Assembly: GCF_000770585.1 (NCBI RefSeq)
Contig: NZ_JNCF01000023.1
Span: forward strand, 1 to 41,275
Direction of reading: 5' to 3'
From: Legionella norrlandica
GTDB taxonomy: Bacteria > Pseudomonadota > Gammaproteobacteria > Legionellales > Legionellaceae
Length of the DNA: 41,275 nucleotides
In this document: in pieces, positions 16,947 to 25,886 of the stretch
How the letters are laid out: every line of letters starts with the position of its first letter
Numbering within the stretch: position 1 is the first letter of the stretch
The notes under the pieces: generated by a model
What the model was told of the DNA's origin: nothing
The model's input: the letters and a program-made list of their open reading frames with translations, nothing else
Databases searched by the model: none
Position numbers and translations under genes: made by a program

Positions 16947-17813
16947 ATGAGATTCAATCATTTTATTGCTCCACTGGTTTTACTCCCTATTTGCGCATTC
17001 AGCCAACCCGAAAATAATAAAGGAGGCCTCTTTTTTTCAGAAAATCTGGTTAGTAAAAATACTATTGTAAAATCTTATTCTAATGAATCAGGAGAATTCA
17101 ATTTACTAAAATCCAATCAAAGAAACATTAATTATCCAACTCAAATTATTCGTATTTCTGGTTCTCTCAAATCACAACAACTGTTCTGTGATCATGTCAA
17201 TGAAGAAATTCTTGAAAAAATAGTAGCGCCTTTTGCTCCGGATAAATTCACCTACAACGCTTATATTAGTTGCACTTATGATCCAGATACAAACATTGCC
17301 ACTGAATTTCTTATCAATGGTTACTTGGATCCTTTAACTGATGAAGCCATTGAGCTACTAGAAACTTATCTGGCTGAAAATAATGGTTCTGAGCTATTTG
17401 GCACCCAATTAACATTTGAACCTGCAAAAGCTCTTATTGTTGCTTTAACTGTATCAGCAGGAATGAAAAAAAACCCTAATAAACCGCCTTTTATAGAATA
17501 CAGGCAAGATCGCAGTAATTTTTATTTTAGAAACAATTATGAAATGAAAAATCAATTATTTGCCGATATTTATCAGAATTTCTTTACCAATGATCCTAAT
17601 AAAATTTTACCTTTCCTGGATAGGTGGATATTCGCTAATGCTGGGGGCGTTTATAAACCCATTTTAATGGATTCCAATTACGTTGAGTTACAGCCTGAGC
17701 GAATTTTCCTGATGGATAGTGGGGAAAAAATATTTGTGTCTAACCTAAAATATTATTTCACCCATAATTGTGAGAGATACAGTAATCATCGCTGCCTACA
17801 GCAAGAAGCATAG
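16947..17813 (+). CDS. Secreted protein of unknown function
   Basis: AAAGGAG lies before the ATG. The 288-residue protein has a signal peptide (NHFIAPLVLLPICAFS, cleavage before QPEN). The mature part is soluble, with Cys at LFCDHV, ISCTYD, HNCERY and HRCLQ, so two disulfides are possible, and a Tyr/Asn-rich middle (FYFRNNYEMKNQLFADIYQN). No family is recognised. The gene stands alone between prfC (divergent) and the valine genes (convergent). Confidence 0.72.
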   Translation: MRFNHFIAPLVLLPICAFSQPENNKGGLFFSENLVSKNTIVKSYSNESGEFNLLKSNQRNINYPTQIIRISGSLKSQQLFCDHVNEEILEKIVAPFAPDKFTYNAYISCTYDPDTNIATEFLINGYLDPLTDEAIELLETYLAENNGSELFGTQLTFEPAKALIVALTVSAGMKKNPNKPPFIEYRQDRSNFYFRNNYEMKNQLFADIYQNFFTNDPNKILPFLDRWIFANAGGVYKPILMDSNYVELQPERIFLMDSGEKIFVSNLKYYFTHNCERYSNHRCLQQEA

Positions 17814-17835
17814 AACTGTTATACTGGCTATCTTT

Positions 17836-17864
17836 GGGAGAGAGGGTTGTGATAGTTCTCTCCC
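17836..17864 (+). terminator. Possible terminator hairpin
   Basis: GGGAGAGA and TCTCTCCC form a perfect 8-bp stem with a 13-base loop, 23 bases after the stop of the secreted-protein gene. There is no good T-run on the plus strand after it, so it may act as a barrier or in both directions rather than as a classic terminator. Confidence 0.5.
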
Positions 17865-17988
17865 CCCTTACCTCGACGTCTCAAGTCTTGTCCCTGAGAT
17901 GGCTCTTGATCCAACTCCGAAGACTATAATTCCATTAACTCCAATCCAGAAGAAGAACGTTCGAAATAATTGACTACCATATTGTCAG

Positions 17989-18981
17989 TCACCTTATCCA
18001 AGCTAGAGGTTTCCACTGGGGATTTTTATCTTTATTGATCAATAAAGAACGAACCCCTTCATAAAAATCACTCCCTTTCATAAAATGTTCGGCCAGATCA
18101 AAATCCATTTTTAAACATTCCTCCAAGGTTAAGCTCTTGGCCTTTTGAAGTTGTGCCAATGTCACTTTAAGGCTCAAAGGTGATTTTCTCAACAAGGCAT
18201 TATCTATCCTAAGTGCCCATGCCTCACCAAAACTTTGTAATGACACTCTTATTTCTTCGACTGTGCGTTTAGAGAAACACACATCAATTAAAGGATTTAT
18301 TTGGCTCTTTTCCCCAGATATTATTTTGTCTTCAAAAGCTGAGATACAATGATTAACACGATTGTAGGCATCCTTCGATAAATCCTCTTGCTTTAAGGCT
18401 TCAATCATTGCTGGCATTTGTTCAGACGGGATAATCTGTTTTATTAAACCGGCATTCTTTGCCTCTTGGGCATCTAATTTATTCCCAGTTAATCCTAGAT
18501 AGACGCCTAAGAAGCCAGGACATTGGTTTAGTAAATAGCTGGCCCCAATATCAGGGAAAAAGCCAATTCCTGTTTCTGGCATAGCAAACACAAAATGCTC
18601 ACTGGCGATAGGATGGCTCCCATGCAACGAAATTCCTACTCCTCCGCCCATAGTAATGCCATCAAGTAACGAAATATAAGGCTTTCCAAAATGATGAATA
18701 AAATGATTTAATCGATATTCGTGCCAAAAAAACTGCATTTGCTCTGATTCTTCACTTCGGCCAGTATTATATAACCAACGAATGTCGCCTCCAGCACAAA
18801 AAGCACTTCCTGGAACAGCTTGGATAATTACTGCTTTAATAGAATCATCCTCTTTCCATATTAACAATTGGCGTTGTAATGCCAGAATCATAGAGAGCGT
18901 TAAGGCATTCAATGCGTGAGGTCTGTTTAAAGTAATAAACCCCAATTGACCTTCTTGGGAAAAGAGTATCTCTTCCGTCAT
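17989..18981 (-). CDS. 3-Hydroxyisobutyryl-CoA hydrolase
   Basis: The 330 residues belong to the enoyl-CoA hydratase/isomerase superfamily. Hydrolase-type features are AFCAGGDIRWLY (oxyanion hole), GITMGGGVGISLHGSHPIAS and AMPETGIGFFPDIGASYLL, with the Glu and Asp used by HIBCH enzymes. The family's long C-terminal part (SLTLEECLKMDFDLAEHFMKGSDF) is present. It cleaves 3-hydroxyisobutyryl-CoA, the fourth or fifth step of valine breakdown, and thus removes the reactive methacrylyl-CoA branch. It is two bases from the preceding hydratase gene, so co-transcription is nearly certain. No mmsA or mmsB is seen next to it in the window. Confidence 0.88.
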   Translation of the reverse strand: MTEEILFSQEGQLGFITLNRPHALNALTLSMILALQRQLLIWKEDDSIKAVIIQAVPGSAFCAGGDIRWLYNTGRSEESEQMQFFWHEYRLNHFIHHFGKPYISLLDGITMGGGVGISLHGSHPIASEHFVFAMPETGIGFFPDIGASYLLNQCPGFLGVYLGLTGNKLDAQEAKNAGLIKQIIPSEQMPAMIEALKQEDLSKDAYNRVNHCISAFEDKIISGEKSQINPLIDVCFSKRTVEEIRVSLQSFGEAWALRIDNALLRKSPLSLKVTLAQLQKAKSLTLEECLKMDFDLAEHFMKGSDFYEGVRSLLINKDKNPQWKPLAWIR

Positions 18982-18983
18982 AC

Positions 18984-19760
18984 TTATACCCCTTTAAAAT
19001 CAGCTGTTCTTTTAGCAAGAAAGGCTGCTACTCCTTCTTTCTTATCCTCTGTAGCGCATACTTTTGCAAAATGAACTGCTTCCAGATGCAGTGCCTCGGT
19101 CAATGGCAAATCATAACCATGATCGATCACCTCCATAACCCCTGCTATTGCTAAAGGTGCCATGCTCAGTATTCCATTCAAAATATTCTTTCCATGGTTC
19201 AATAAATTATCTGGATCTACTACTTCACTGACCAACCCCCACTGGAGTGCGGTTTCAGCATCAATAAAGCGTCCAGTTAAGCATAAATCCAAAGCACGAC
19301 CTTTCCCTACCAAGCGAGCCAATCGTTGTGTACCACCATAACCTGGAATAACACCTAATTTTACTTCAGGCTGCCCAAACATAGCTTTGGTTGAAGCAAC
19401 TCTCATAGTTGCTGAAATCGCTAATTCACACCCGCCTCCAAAAGCAAAACCATTGATTGCAGCAAGGGAAGGCTTACCTAAAGTCTCCAACAAACGAAAT
19501 ACTTGCTGTCCATGGCAAGCAAATTCATACCCGCTTTGAGCATCACACTCAGCTAAACGATTAATATCTGCTCCTGCGCAAAATGCTTTGCCATTTCCAG
19601 TTAACAATAATGCTTTTACTTTTGGATTGGCTTTGGCCTGATGAAAAACATCATTCAGTACATACAAAAGCTCCGTGCTTAATGCATTAAGCTTCTCTGG
19701 TCTATTCAAGGTTACCGTTAAAATTCCTTTGTCATCTATATCTTGTTCAATTAAATTCAT
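18984..19760 (-). CDS. Enoyl-CoA hydratase (likely methacrylyl-CoA hydratase)
   Basis: The start chosen is the ATG at 19760 (MNLIEQDID), preceded by AGGGGA; an ATG 33 bases upstream lacks such a site. The 258-residue crotonase has AFCAGADINRLAE (oxyanion loop), GGGCELAI with the first catalytic Glu, and QPEVKLGVIPGYGGTQRL with the second. It hydrates an enoyl-CoA. Its position between an acyl-CoA dehydrogenase and a 3-hydroxyisobutyryl-CoA hydrolase suggests methacrylyl-CoA as substrate, but a broader short-chain role is possible. Confidence 0.9.
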   Translation of the reverse strand: MNLIEQDIDDKGILTVTLNRPEKLNALSTELLYVLNDVFHQAKANPKVKALLLTGNGKAFCAGADINRLAECDAQSGYEFACHGQQVFRLLETLGKPSLAAINGFAFGGGCELAISATMRVASTKAMFGQPEVKLGVIPGYGGTQRLARLVGKGRALDLCLTGRFIDAETALQWGLVSEVVDPDNLLNHGKNILNGILSMAPLAIAGVMEVIDHGYDLPLTEALHLEAVHFAKVCATEDKKEGVAAFLAKRTADFKGV

Positions 19761-19797
19761 TAATAATCCCCTGTTTTGAGAGCTTGTTAACAAGCTC

Positions 19798-20952
19798 TTA
19801 ATCTATAAAATATTCTTCATCCAAACTTGCCTTTGCAATAATTTCTCGCATAATTTCATTAGTCCCTTCAAGAATTTGATGAACTCTTAAATCCCTAAAT
19901 ATTCTTTCAACTTGATAATCTCTTAAATAGCCATAACCACCATGCAGTTGCATAGCCTTATCGCTAATACGAAAAGCTACGTCAGTAGCCAATCTTTTGG
20001 CCATTGCACAATACATTGGCGCATGAGAGTCATTATTATCCATGGCAGTTGCCGCTCTATAAACCATCAGCTTCGCCGCTTCATAATCCGTTAACATATC
20101 CGCAAAATAAAACCGCAAAGCCTGCATTTGCGTAAGTGGTTTACCGAACTGCTTACGCTCATGCATATAAGCTTGGGTCATTCGTAAGCAGGCAAGAGCC
20201 CCCCCCAAAGAGCAGGAAGCAATGTTGATCCGACCACCATTCAAAGCATTTAAGGCAATTTTAAAGCCCATTCCTTCATCACCTACGAGATTTGCAATGG
20301 GTACACGGCAATTTTCAAAATAAAGCATACAAGTCGGCTGACTGCGCCAACCTAATTTTTTCTCTAATTTTCCAAATGTTAAGCCCGGAGTCTCTTTTTC
20401 AATTAGCAAACAACTAATACCATGATGAGATTCATCTCCCGTTCGCACCATACACAAATAGACATCACTAACACTTCCTCCCGAGATAAATGCTTTAGCA
20501 CCATTAAGCACGTAATGATCTCCCTCTTTTACTGCTCTGGTTTTTAAAGAGGCCGCATCTGACCCTGATTCAGGCTCAGTCAAGCAATAGCTAGCAATCA
20601 CTTCCATAGCTGTTAATTTGGGCCCCCATTGCTTACGAATTTCTGGGTTACCATAACGATCTACCAAAGAAGTAACCATATTATGAATGGAAAGATAAGC
20701 GCTGGTTGCAATACATCCAGTCGCCAATTGTTCAAATATGAGTGCTGCATCCAAACGAGATAGCTGAGCTCCTCCTATATCTTCTCGAGCTACTATTCCT
20801 GCCATGCCTAGTTGAGCAGCTTCACGTAGAATTTCAACAGGAAAATAACTTCGCTCATCCCAGAAATCAGCCATGGGAGCTAGTTTATCTCTAGCAAAAT
20901 CGGAAGCCATTTCTCGAAATGCCGAATGCTCATCAGTGAAATTGAAATTCAT
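19798..20952 (-). CDS. Acyl-CoA dehydrogenase (likely isobutyryl-CoA dehydrogenase)
   Basis: The 384-residue flavoprotein has the standard three-domain acyl-CoA dehydrogenase layout: YCLTEPESGSDAASLKT in the middle domain and LHGGYGYLRDYQVERIFRDL and LEGTNEIMREI at the C-terminus, the latter holding the catalytic Glu. It is the first gene of a three-gene minus-strand operon with a hydratase and a 3-hydroxyisobutyryl-CoA hydrolase, so oxidation of isobutyryl-CoA from valine is the favoured role. A 139-base gap separates it from the divergent recQ. Confidence 0.9.
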   Translation of the reverse strand: MNFNFTDEHSAFREMASDFARDKLAPMADFWDERSYFPVEILREAAQLGMAGIVAREDIGGAQLSRLDAALIFEQLATGCIATSAYLSIHNMVTSLVDRYGNPEIRKQWGPKLTAMEVIASYCLTEPESGSDAASLKTRAVKEGDHYVLNGAKAFISGGSVSDVYLCMVRTGDESHHGISCLLIEKETPGLTFGKLEKKLGWRSQPTCMLYFENCRVPIANLVGDEGMGFKIALNALNGGRINIASCSLGGALACLRMTQAYMHERKQFGKPLTQMQALRFYFADMLTDYEAAKLMVYRAATAMDNNDSHAPMYCAMAKRLATDVAFRISDKAMQLHGGYGYLRDYQVERIFRDLRVHQILEGTNEIMREIIAKASLDEEYFID

Positions 20953-21091
20953 AGACCATCCTTAGATTGATTAATTCCGTCACATAATATTCGGATTAAC
21001 AGAATAAAACCGATTTAGTTAATGACGCATTTATAAAAAATGATATTATTACGAATTTTTAGCGCCCAGGAAAGATAGTAAGAATAATCCT

Positions 21092-22912
21092 ATGGAAACT
21101 TTAGCGCAACCAAATCAAAAAGCCTTGGCCGTTCTAAAAAAATATTTTGGTTTTGATTCTTTTAGAACACCTCAGGAAGAAATAATAAATGACGTTATTT
21201 CTGGTCAGGACGTTCTTGTTCTAATGCCCACTGGTGGAGGAAAATCCTTATGTTATCAAATCCCCGCTATAGTTCGTTCTGGGGTTGGAATTGTAGTATC
21301 TCCCTTGATTGCATTAATGGAAGATCAAGTAGCCTCTTTAAGGCTGCAAGGAATCCAGGCCGCCTATTACAACTCGTCATTAACTACTGACGAAGCTCGA
21401 AATGTGTTAAGCCAATTACATAATAATGAACTTGATTTACTCTATATTGCTCCAGAACGCCTTATCAGTAACTCTTTTCTGGAACGGCTTTCAGAATGTC
21501 CTATTGCTTTATTTGCCATCGATGAGGCTCATTGTATTTCGCAATGGGGGCATGATTTTCGTCCAGAATACTCTTGTTTAGGTTTACTGAAAACCCATTT
21601 CCCAGACATACCAATGATTGCTTTAACGGCAACTGCCGATAAACAAACCCGAGAAGATATTGTTATTAAACTGAATTATAACCCGAAAAAATATGTTGCT
21701 TCTTTTAATAGGCCAAATATTCACTATAAAGTGGTTCCCAAAACGAATACAATCAAACAATTGAATCAGTTCCTTCAAACCCACATTCAACAATCCGGTA
21801 TTATTTATTGTGGAACCCGGAACTGTGTAGAAGAATTGACTCAAAAATTGCAGAAGCTTGAATTCAACGCTCGTGCTTATCATGCTGGACTCTCCCATGC
21901 CGAACGACGCGAGGTACAAAATCTTTTTAGATACGATCGCATTGATATTGTAGTAGCTACTATAGCCTTTGGCATGGGTATTGATAAACCTAACGTTCGC
22001 TTTGTAGTGCATCATGACTTGCCTAAAAATATTGAAAGCTATTATCAGGAAACCGGCCGCGCTGGCCGTGATGGATTACCCGCTAAGGCATTGCTTCTTT
22101 ATGATGCGGCGGATAGCGCTCGCTTAAGATCCTGGATAATGAATATTCCACTTGATGAGCAAAGACGGATAGAATCTAGTAAATTGGACCATATACTTGC
22201 TTTTGCCGAAGCATCGCATTGTCGTCGTCAAATTTTATTACGTTATTTTGATGAGCCTTGTAATATGGGATGCAAAAATTGCGATGTCTGCGATAACCCT
22301 CCCCAAACAGCAGATGCTACAGAAGATGCGCAAAAATTATTATCATGCATTTACAGATTAAAACAAAGCTATGGTCTGACTCATACTATTGATGTTTTAA
22401 GGGGCAGTTCAACTGATAAAATAAAACTGTTAGGACATGATCGTTTAAGCACCTTTGGGATTGGCAAGGAAAAATCAGTACACTATTGGAAACACCTCGC
22501 TTGGCAATTGATACATAAGGAATATTGTAAACAAGATTCTAATCACTTCAATGTACTACGCCTGACTGAAAAAGCTATTCCTCTTTTAAAAGGGCAAGAA
22601 CATATTTCACTGACTATCCCGAATAACGATTTGAAGGGCAGTAAAAAGAAAACAAAGCCGAATATTTCTGCTAAAATTGAAAATAGTCCATTATTTGAAA
22701 AACTGCGTGCCTTAAGAAGGCAATTAGCAGATGAAGAAAATAAACCGCCTTTTATGATTTTCAGTGACGCCACTTTACACGAAATGGCTCAATTAAAACC
22801 CCAAAATAATGAACAATTACTGGATGTATCTGGAGTAGGGCAGCATAAATTATCTCATTATGGGCACCATTTTCTTAACGTCTTAAATGAATTTGATGAA
22901 GTAGAGCGATAA
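21092..22912 (+). CDS. recQ: ATP-dependent DNA helicase RecQ
   Basis: The 606-residue protein shows helicase motifs in order: MPTGGGKSLCYQIP (Walker A), IDEAHCISQWGHDFRPEY (DEAH), ALTATAD, GIIYCGTRN, ATIAFGMGIDKPNVRFV and QETGRAGRDG. The RQC zinc site is formed by Cys in HCRRQ, EPCNMGCKNCDVC. A C-terminal HRDC domain (about 525-605, with LDVSGVGQHKLSHYG) completes it. RecQ unwinds DNA in the RecF repair pathway. The glycosylase gene follows nine bases later, forming a repair operon. Confidence 0.95.
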   Translation: METLAQPNQKALAVLKKYFGFDSFRTPQEEIINDVISGQDVLVLMPTGGGKSLCYQIPAIVRSGVGIVVSPLIALMEDQVASLRLQGIQAAYYNSSLTTDEARNVLSQLHNNELDLLYIAPERLISNSFLERLSECPIALFAIDEAHCISQWGHDFRPEYSCLGLLKTHFPDIPMIALTATADKQTREDIVIKLNYNPKKYVASFNRPNIHYKVVPKTNTIKQLNQFLQTHIQQSGIIYCGTRNCVEELTQKLQKLEFNARAYHAGLSHAERREVQNLFRYDRIDIVVATIAFGMGIDKPNVRFVVHHDLPKNIESYYQETGRAGRDGLPAKALLLYDAADSARLRSWIMNIPLDEQRRIESSKLDHILAFAEASHCRRQILLRYFDEPCNMGCKNCDVCDNPPQTADATEDAQKLLSCIYRLKQSYGLTHTIDVLRGSSTDKIKLLGHDRLSTFGIGKEKSVHYWKHLAWQLIHKEYCKQDSNHFNVLRLTEKAIPLLKGQEHISLTIPNNDLKGSKKKTKPNISAKIENSPLFEKLRALRRQLADEENKPPFMIFSDATLHEMAQLKPQNNEQLLDVSGVGQHKLSHYGHHFLNVLNEFDEVER

Positions 22913-22921
22913 GATTTAACC

Positions 22922-23473
22922 ATGTATAAATTATCAAGATCGTTTTATGAACGTGATACTGTTGTTGTCGCAAAAGAGCTTTTAGGTAAATATTTAGTCC
23001 ATCACAATGGCTTTGAAGAACGGATAGGCAGAATTGTAGAGGTTGAAGCATATCTTGGACAACACGATTTAGCTTGTCATTCGTCTAAAGGTCTAACGAA
23101 AAGAACCAAAGTCATGTTTGGACCAGCAGGATATGCCTATATCTATCTAATTTACGGTATGTATTTTTGCACGAATGTTGTGACGGAAAAGGAAGGAATC
23201 GGTTCTGCTGTGTTAATCCGTGCCTTAGAACCGATTAAAAATATTCAACATAGAACTCAAGGACCTGGATTATTATCCAAGGCCATGCAAATAGATTCTA
23301 AACTGAATCATCATGATCTGCTAAGCGATAATTTTTATATTGCTGACCCAAAAATTCAAACCGTCTTTACTATTGTAGAAAAACCCAGGATTGGAGTTCA
23401 TTATGCCAAAGAATGGGCTAACGAATTGCTAAGATTTTACATCAAGGATAATCCTTATATTTCCAAGAATTAA
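22922..23473 (+). CDS. 3-Methyladenine DNA glycosylase (AAG/MPG family)
   Basis: The 183-residue protein matches the MPG fold: YERDTVVVAKELLGKYLVH at the start, VEVEAYLGQHDLACHSSKG with the catalytic Glu, TKVMFGPAGYAYIYLIYGMY and GSAVLIRALEP. It excises alkylated purines in base excision repair. It begins nine bases after recQ and is surely co-transcribed. Confidence 0.92.
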   Translation: MYKLSRSFYERDTVVVAKELLGKYLVHHNGFEERIGRIVEVEAYLGQHDLACHSSKGLTKRTKVMFGPAGYAYIYLIYGMYFCTNVVTEKEGIGSAVLIRALEPIKNIQHRTQGPGLLSKAMQIDSKLNHHDLLSDNFYIADPKIQTVFTIVEKPRIGVHYAKEWANELLRFYIKDNPYISKN

Positions 23474-23495
23474 AGTAATTGCTCACTTCTTACCT

Positions 23496-23604
23496 CCCGC
23501 GACTACACAATGACACGTGCCTCCCCTTAGATTGGCGCCAATGCTATCACGCAACATAACGCGGGAACATTTCTATAAGAACAGGGTGTGTTGACAATCA
23601 CCCT
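23496..23604. repeat. Intergenic inverted repeats between convergent genes
   Basis: CCCGCG (23496-23501) and CGCGGG (23560-23565) are complementary across a 58-base spacer, and AGGGTG (23583-23588) pairs with CACCCT (23599-23604) with a 10-base loop. The second hairpin lies 18 bases past the stop of the lipoprotein gene and could end its transcription; neither has a strong T-run. Confidence 0.4.
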
Positions 23605-23622
23605 CCAGATTTTGAAGAAATC

Positions 23623-24027
23623 TTACTCTAATCCGATTGCTTTTGGCGGGCAAATATAAGCATTACCAAGGTTAGTCACATTGGTTTGCTGCGACCCCCC
23701 ACTCATATAACCGCCACTATGATCCAATGTACCGCTCATAGAGCCTGTAACGCCAGCTCTAGTCGTTACTAATTGAATATAGTTTGCTCCCTTTTTGCTT
23801 GCTTTATTCTTAAGATCGTTCATAGCTCCTTCCTCCAAATTGCGATTGGAAGTAAATCCACCCGTGAAGAAATTACCTTGATTGCCTACAACTTGACCTA
23901 CGTATTTACAGCCTTTAGGTGCTGGATTGGGGCTTGCAATAACACGATCTGATTGTGGATCCGCAGGGATTGCTGCGCACCCACTAATCACTAGAGTAAT
24001 AACTGAAATAGATAGTAATTTTTTCAT
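23623..24027 (-). CDS. DUF4156-like outer-membrane lipoprotein
   Basis: The 134-residue protein has a lipoprotein signal with lipobox LVISGC (Cys 17). The body (NPAPKGCKYVGQVVGNQG, then the DLKNKASKKGANYIQLV segment) is typical of DUF4156 lipoproteins, which include relatives of RcsF-type proteins. A Gly/Ser-rich stretch and a second and third Cys follow. The function is unknown. It sits downstream of dodecin on the same strand with a 61-base gap. Confidence 0.82.
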   Translation of the reverse strand: MKKLLSISVITLVISGCAAIPADPQSDRVIASPNPAPKGCKYVGQVVGNQGNFFTGGFTSNRNLEEGAMNDLKNKASKKGANYIQLVTTRAGVTGSMSGTLDHSGGYMSGGSQQTNVTNLGNAYICPPKAIGLE

Positions 24028-24088
24028 ATTTTACACCTTTAATTATGTACTATACTTTAGAACCATCATTTAATTGAATGTAACAATC

Positions 24089-24292
24089 TTACATATTACA
24101 ACCTACTTTTAAATGCACTTGATAATATTTCACTTTATTATCATCAATAAAGCCTCGTGTTTGTACCACTTCAAACCAATCCAATTTCCCATGCATTTTA
24201 TTTGCTTGCTTGATTGCATTATCAATGGCTTTTTCAACTCCTTCCTGAGAAGTCCCAACTAATTCCACAATTTGGTACACTTTATCTGCCAC
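24089..24292 (-). CDS. Dodecin (flavin-binding protein)
   Basis: The 67-residue protein matches dodecin throughout: MADKVYQIVELVGTSQEGVE, a helix with AIDNAIKQANKM, the flavin-stacking Trp in KLDWFEVVQTRG and a final strand KVKYYQVHLKVG. Dodecins form 12-subunit hollow shells that store or buffer FMN/riboflavin. Its start overlaps the end of ccmI by 11 bases, so it is translated as the last gene of the ccm unit. Confidence 0.92.
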   Translation of the reverse strand: MADKVYQIVELVGTSQEGVEKAIDNAIKQANKMHGKLDWFEVVQTRGFIDDNKVKYYQVHLKVGCNM

Positions 24293-24968
24293 TTTGTTCT
24301 CCCCCTAAATGAAGTTGCTCTTGAGCCTTTGCAATGGCCTTACGGATCGCTACTGCTTCATCAGACTGTGCTGGTGCTAATTTTAGTAACCTTTCCCAAT
24401 AATTTATTGCAGCCTCATAATCATGACTTAAGAAAGCATGCATAGCAAGCATAGCCAAAGCATCAGGCTGATTTGGATTATTTTTTAATAACCTATGAAA
24501 AATATCCAAAACATCCGAATTAAACTGCTGATTATTTAATTGCCATGAACTATGGGCATAATGCACTGCAAATTGTTCATCTTCTGGCTGAATCTGATGA
24601 GCTTTGGCGAAAGCAAGAGAAGCATTTGGTATATCATTCTGACTAGTATATAACCTGCCTAACAAATACCAACCTTTAGCGCTCTCAGGATGAGCATCTA
24701 ATTTCGTTTTTAATTTATCGATTAATTCTTGCGGGCTTTTAATGGATTTGAGCATGGACTGAGCCAATTCCTGAGCGTCATTTCGCTGTAGATACTCCTG
24801 CCACTGAGCAAAACCTCCCCAAAAATAATATCCTGTAAAAGACATTATAAAAATAAGAGGGACCAGCAAGAATTTAATTGCCCCACTACGCCTCAACGGA
24901 TAAATAATTACAGTACATGCAAAAATAGTTACAATAAATAATAGGATAACAAGCCACCATTCATTCAT
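24282..24968 (-). CDS. ccmI: Cytochrome c biogenesis TPR protein CcmI
   Basis: The 228-residue protein has two N-terminal membrane helices (about 3-25 and 33-50) and a TPR domain (KGWYLLGRLYTSQNDIPNAS, then QPDALAMLAMHAFLSHDYEA). CcmI holds apocytochrome c and delivers it to the CcmF/CcmH heme ligation complex at the periplasmic face. The N-terminal segment is shorter than in the longest CcmI proteins. Its start overlaps ccmH by eight bases. Confidence 0.85.
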   Translation of the reverse strand: MNEWWLVILLFIVTIFACTVIIYPLRRSGAIKFLLVPLIFIMSFTGYYFWGGFAQWQEYLQRNDAQELAQSMLKSIKSPQELIDKLKTKLDAHPESAKGWYLLGRLYTSQNDIPNASLAFAKAHQIQPEDEQFAVHYAHSSWQLNNQQFNSDVLDIFHRLLKNNPNQPDALAMLAMHAFLSHDYEAAINYWERLLKLAPAQSDEAVAIRKAIAKAQEQLHLGGEQSGR

Positions 24969-25356
24969 GAGAATTTCGCTTAAAACAAGTCCGCCAAAAA
25001 ATTAAAAACCCCAATAATAAAAATAAAAAAGGGCCATACCATAGTAATAGGGTAACGCTTTTAATGGGTGGCTTAAAAAGTATAAAATCACCATAACGAG
25101 AAGTAAGATAATCTCTTATCTCAACATCACTTTTTCCCTCTTTCACTAATTGATAAACCTGCCAACGCAAGTCTTTGGCCAATTCGGCATTTGAATCAGC
25201 CAAATCTTGATTTTGACAAACCAGGCAACGTAAATCTTTTAACAGATAATTGAATTGGGCCTCTTTTTGAATTGAATCCAGTGGATACAAGCTATTAGCA
25301 AACGCCATAGGCACCAAAATAAGTAATACTATTCCTACAATGGATACTTTCATCAA
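24961..25356 (-). CDS. ccmH: Cytochrome c maturation thiol protein CcmH
   Basis: The 131-residue protein has a signal peptide, the hallmark LRCLVCQNQDLADSNAELAK with the CxxC that reduces or binds apocytochrome, YLTSRYGDFILFKPP, and a C-terminal membrane anchor. In E. coli CcmH and CcmI are fused; here they are separate genes. Its ATG overlaps the stop of ccmG. Confidence 0.93.
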   Translation of the reverse strand: MMKVSIVGIVLLILVPMAFANSLYPLDSIQKEAQFNYLLKDLRCLVCQNQDLADSNAELAKDLRWQVYQLVKEGKSDVEIRDYLTSRYGDFILFKPPIKSVTLLLWYGPFLFLLLGFLIFWRTCFKRNSHE

Positions 25357-25886
25357 GATTTCTCCAAATTGTTCATCAAAGGCAAAATATCATTTAACCA
25401 AATTTCCTGAGTCATCACCCCTACATATCGGTAGCGAATTACCCCTTTTTTATCAATCACGAAAGTTTCGGGCGCCCCATACACACCTAAATCAATAGCA
25501 ACCTTTCCTTCTAAATCCTGACCTATCAGTTTATACGGGTTCCCCCATTGATCCAACCATTGCAAAGCATCCGAGGACTTGTCTTTATAATTTAATCCAT
25601 AGATAGGGACACCTTCTCGAGCCAATTGCAACATAAATATTTGCTCTTCAACACAAGCTTCGCACCAACTAGCCCAGACATTGAGTAATATCACTTGATT
25701 GTGAAGGTTTTTTGTGCTGAAAGTGGAATTAGGATCTTGTAATTGCGGCAAAGTAAAATCTGGTAATGATTTTCCAATTTGTACAGACGGTAAATGATGC
25801 GGATCCAACGACAATCCCCTCCAAAGGAAAACACTGAGCAAGCAAAAAATTACTATAGGAATGACCCGCCATCCTATTTTCTTCAT
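25353..25886 (-). CDS. ccmG: Thiol:disulfide interchange protein CcmG (DsbE)
   Basis: The 177-residue protein has an N-terminal membrane anchor (IPIVIFCLLSVFLW) and a periplasmic thioredoxin domain with NVWASWCEACVEEQ as active site (CEAC; CPxC is more usual, so the second residue pair is slightly unusual). A GAPETFVIDKKG block with the cis-Pro neighbourhood follows. It keeps the apocytochrome heme-binding cysteines reduced. It overlaps ccmF by four bases. Confidence 0.92.
   Translation of the reverse strand: MKKIGWRVIPIVIFCLLSVFLWRGLSLDPHHLPSVQIGKSLPDFTLPQLQDPNSTFSTKNLHNQVILLNVWASWCEACVEEQIFMLQLAREGVPIYGLNYKDKSSDALQWLDQWGNPYKLIGQDLEGKVAIDLGVYGAPETFVIDKKGVIRYRYVGVMTQEIWLNDILPLMNNLEKS

Noticed and set aside
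21623-22015. Minus-strand frame of 130 codons inside recQ
   Set aside because: It is antisense to conserved helicase motifs; a shadow frame.
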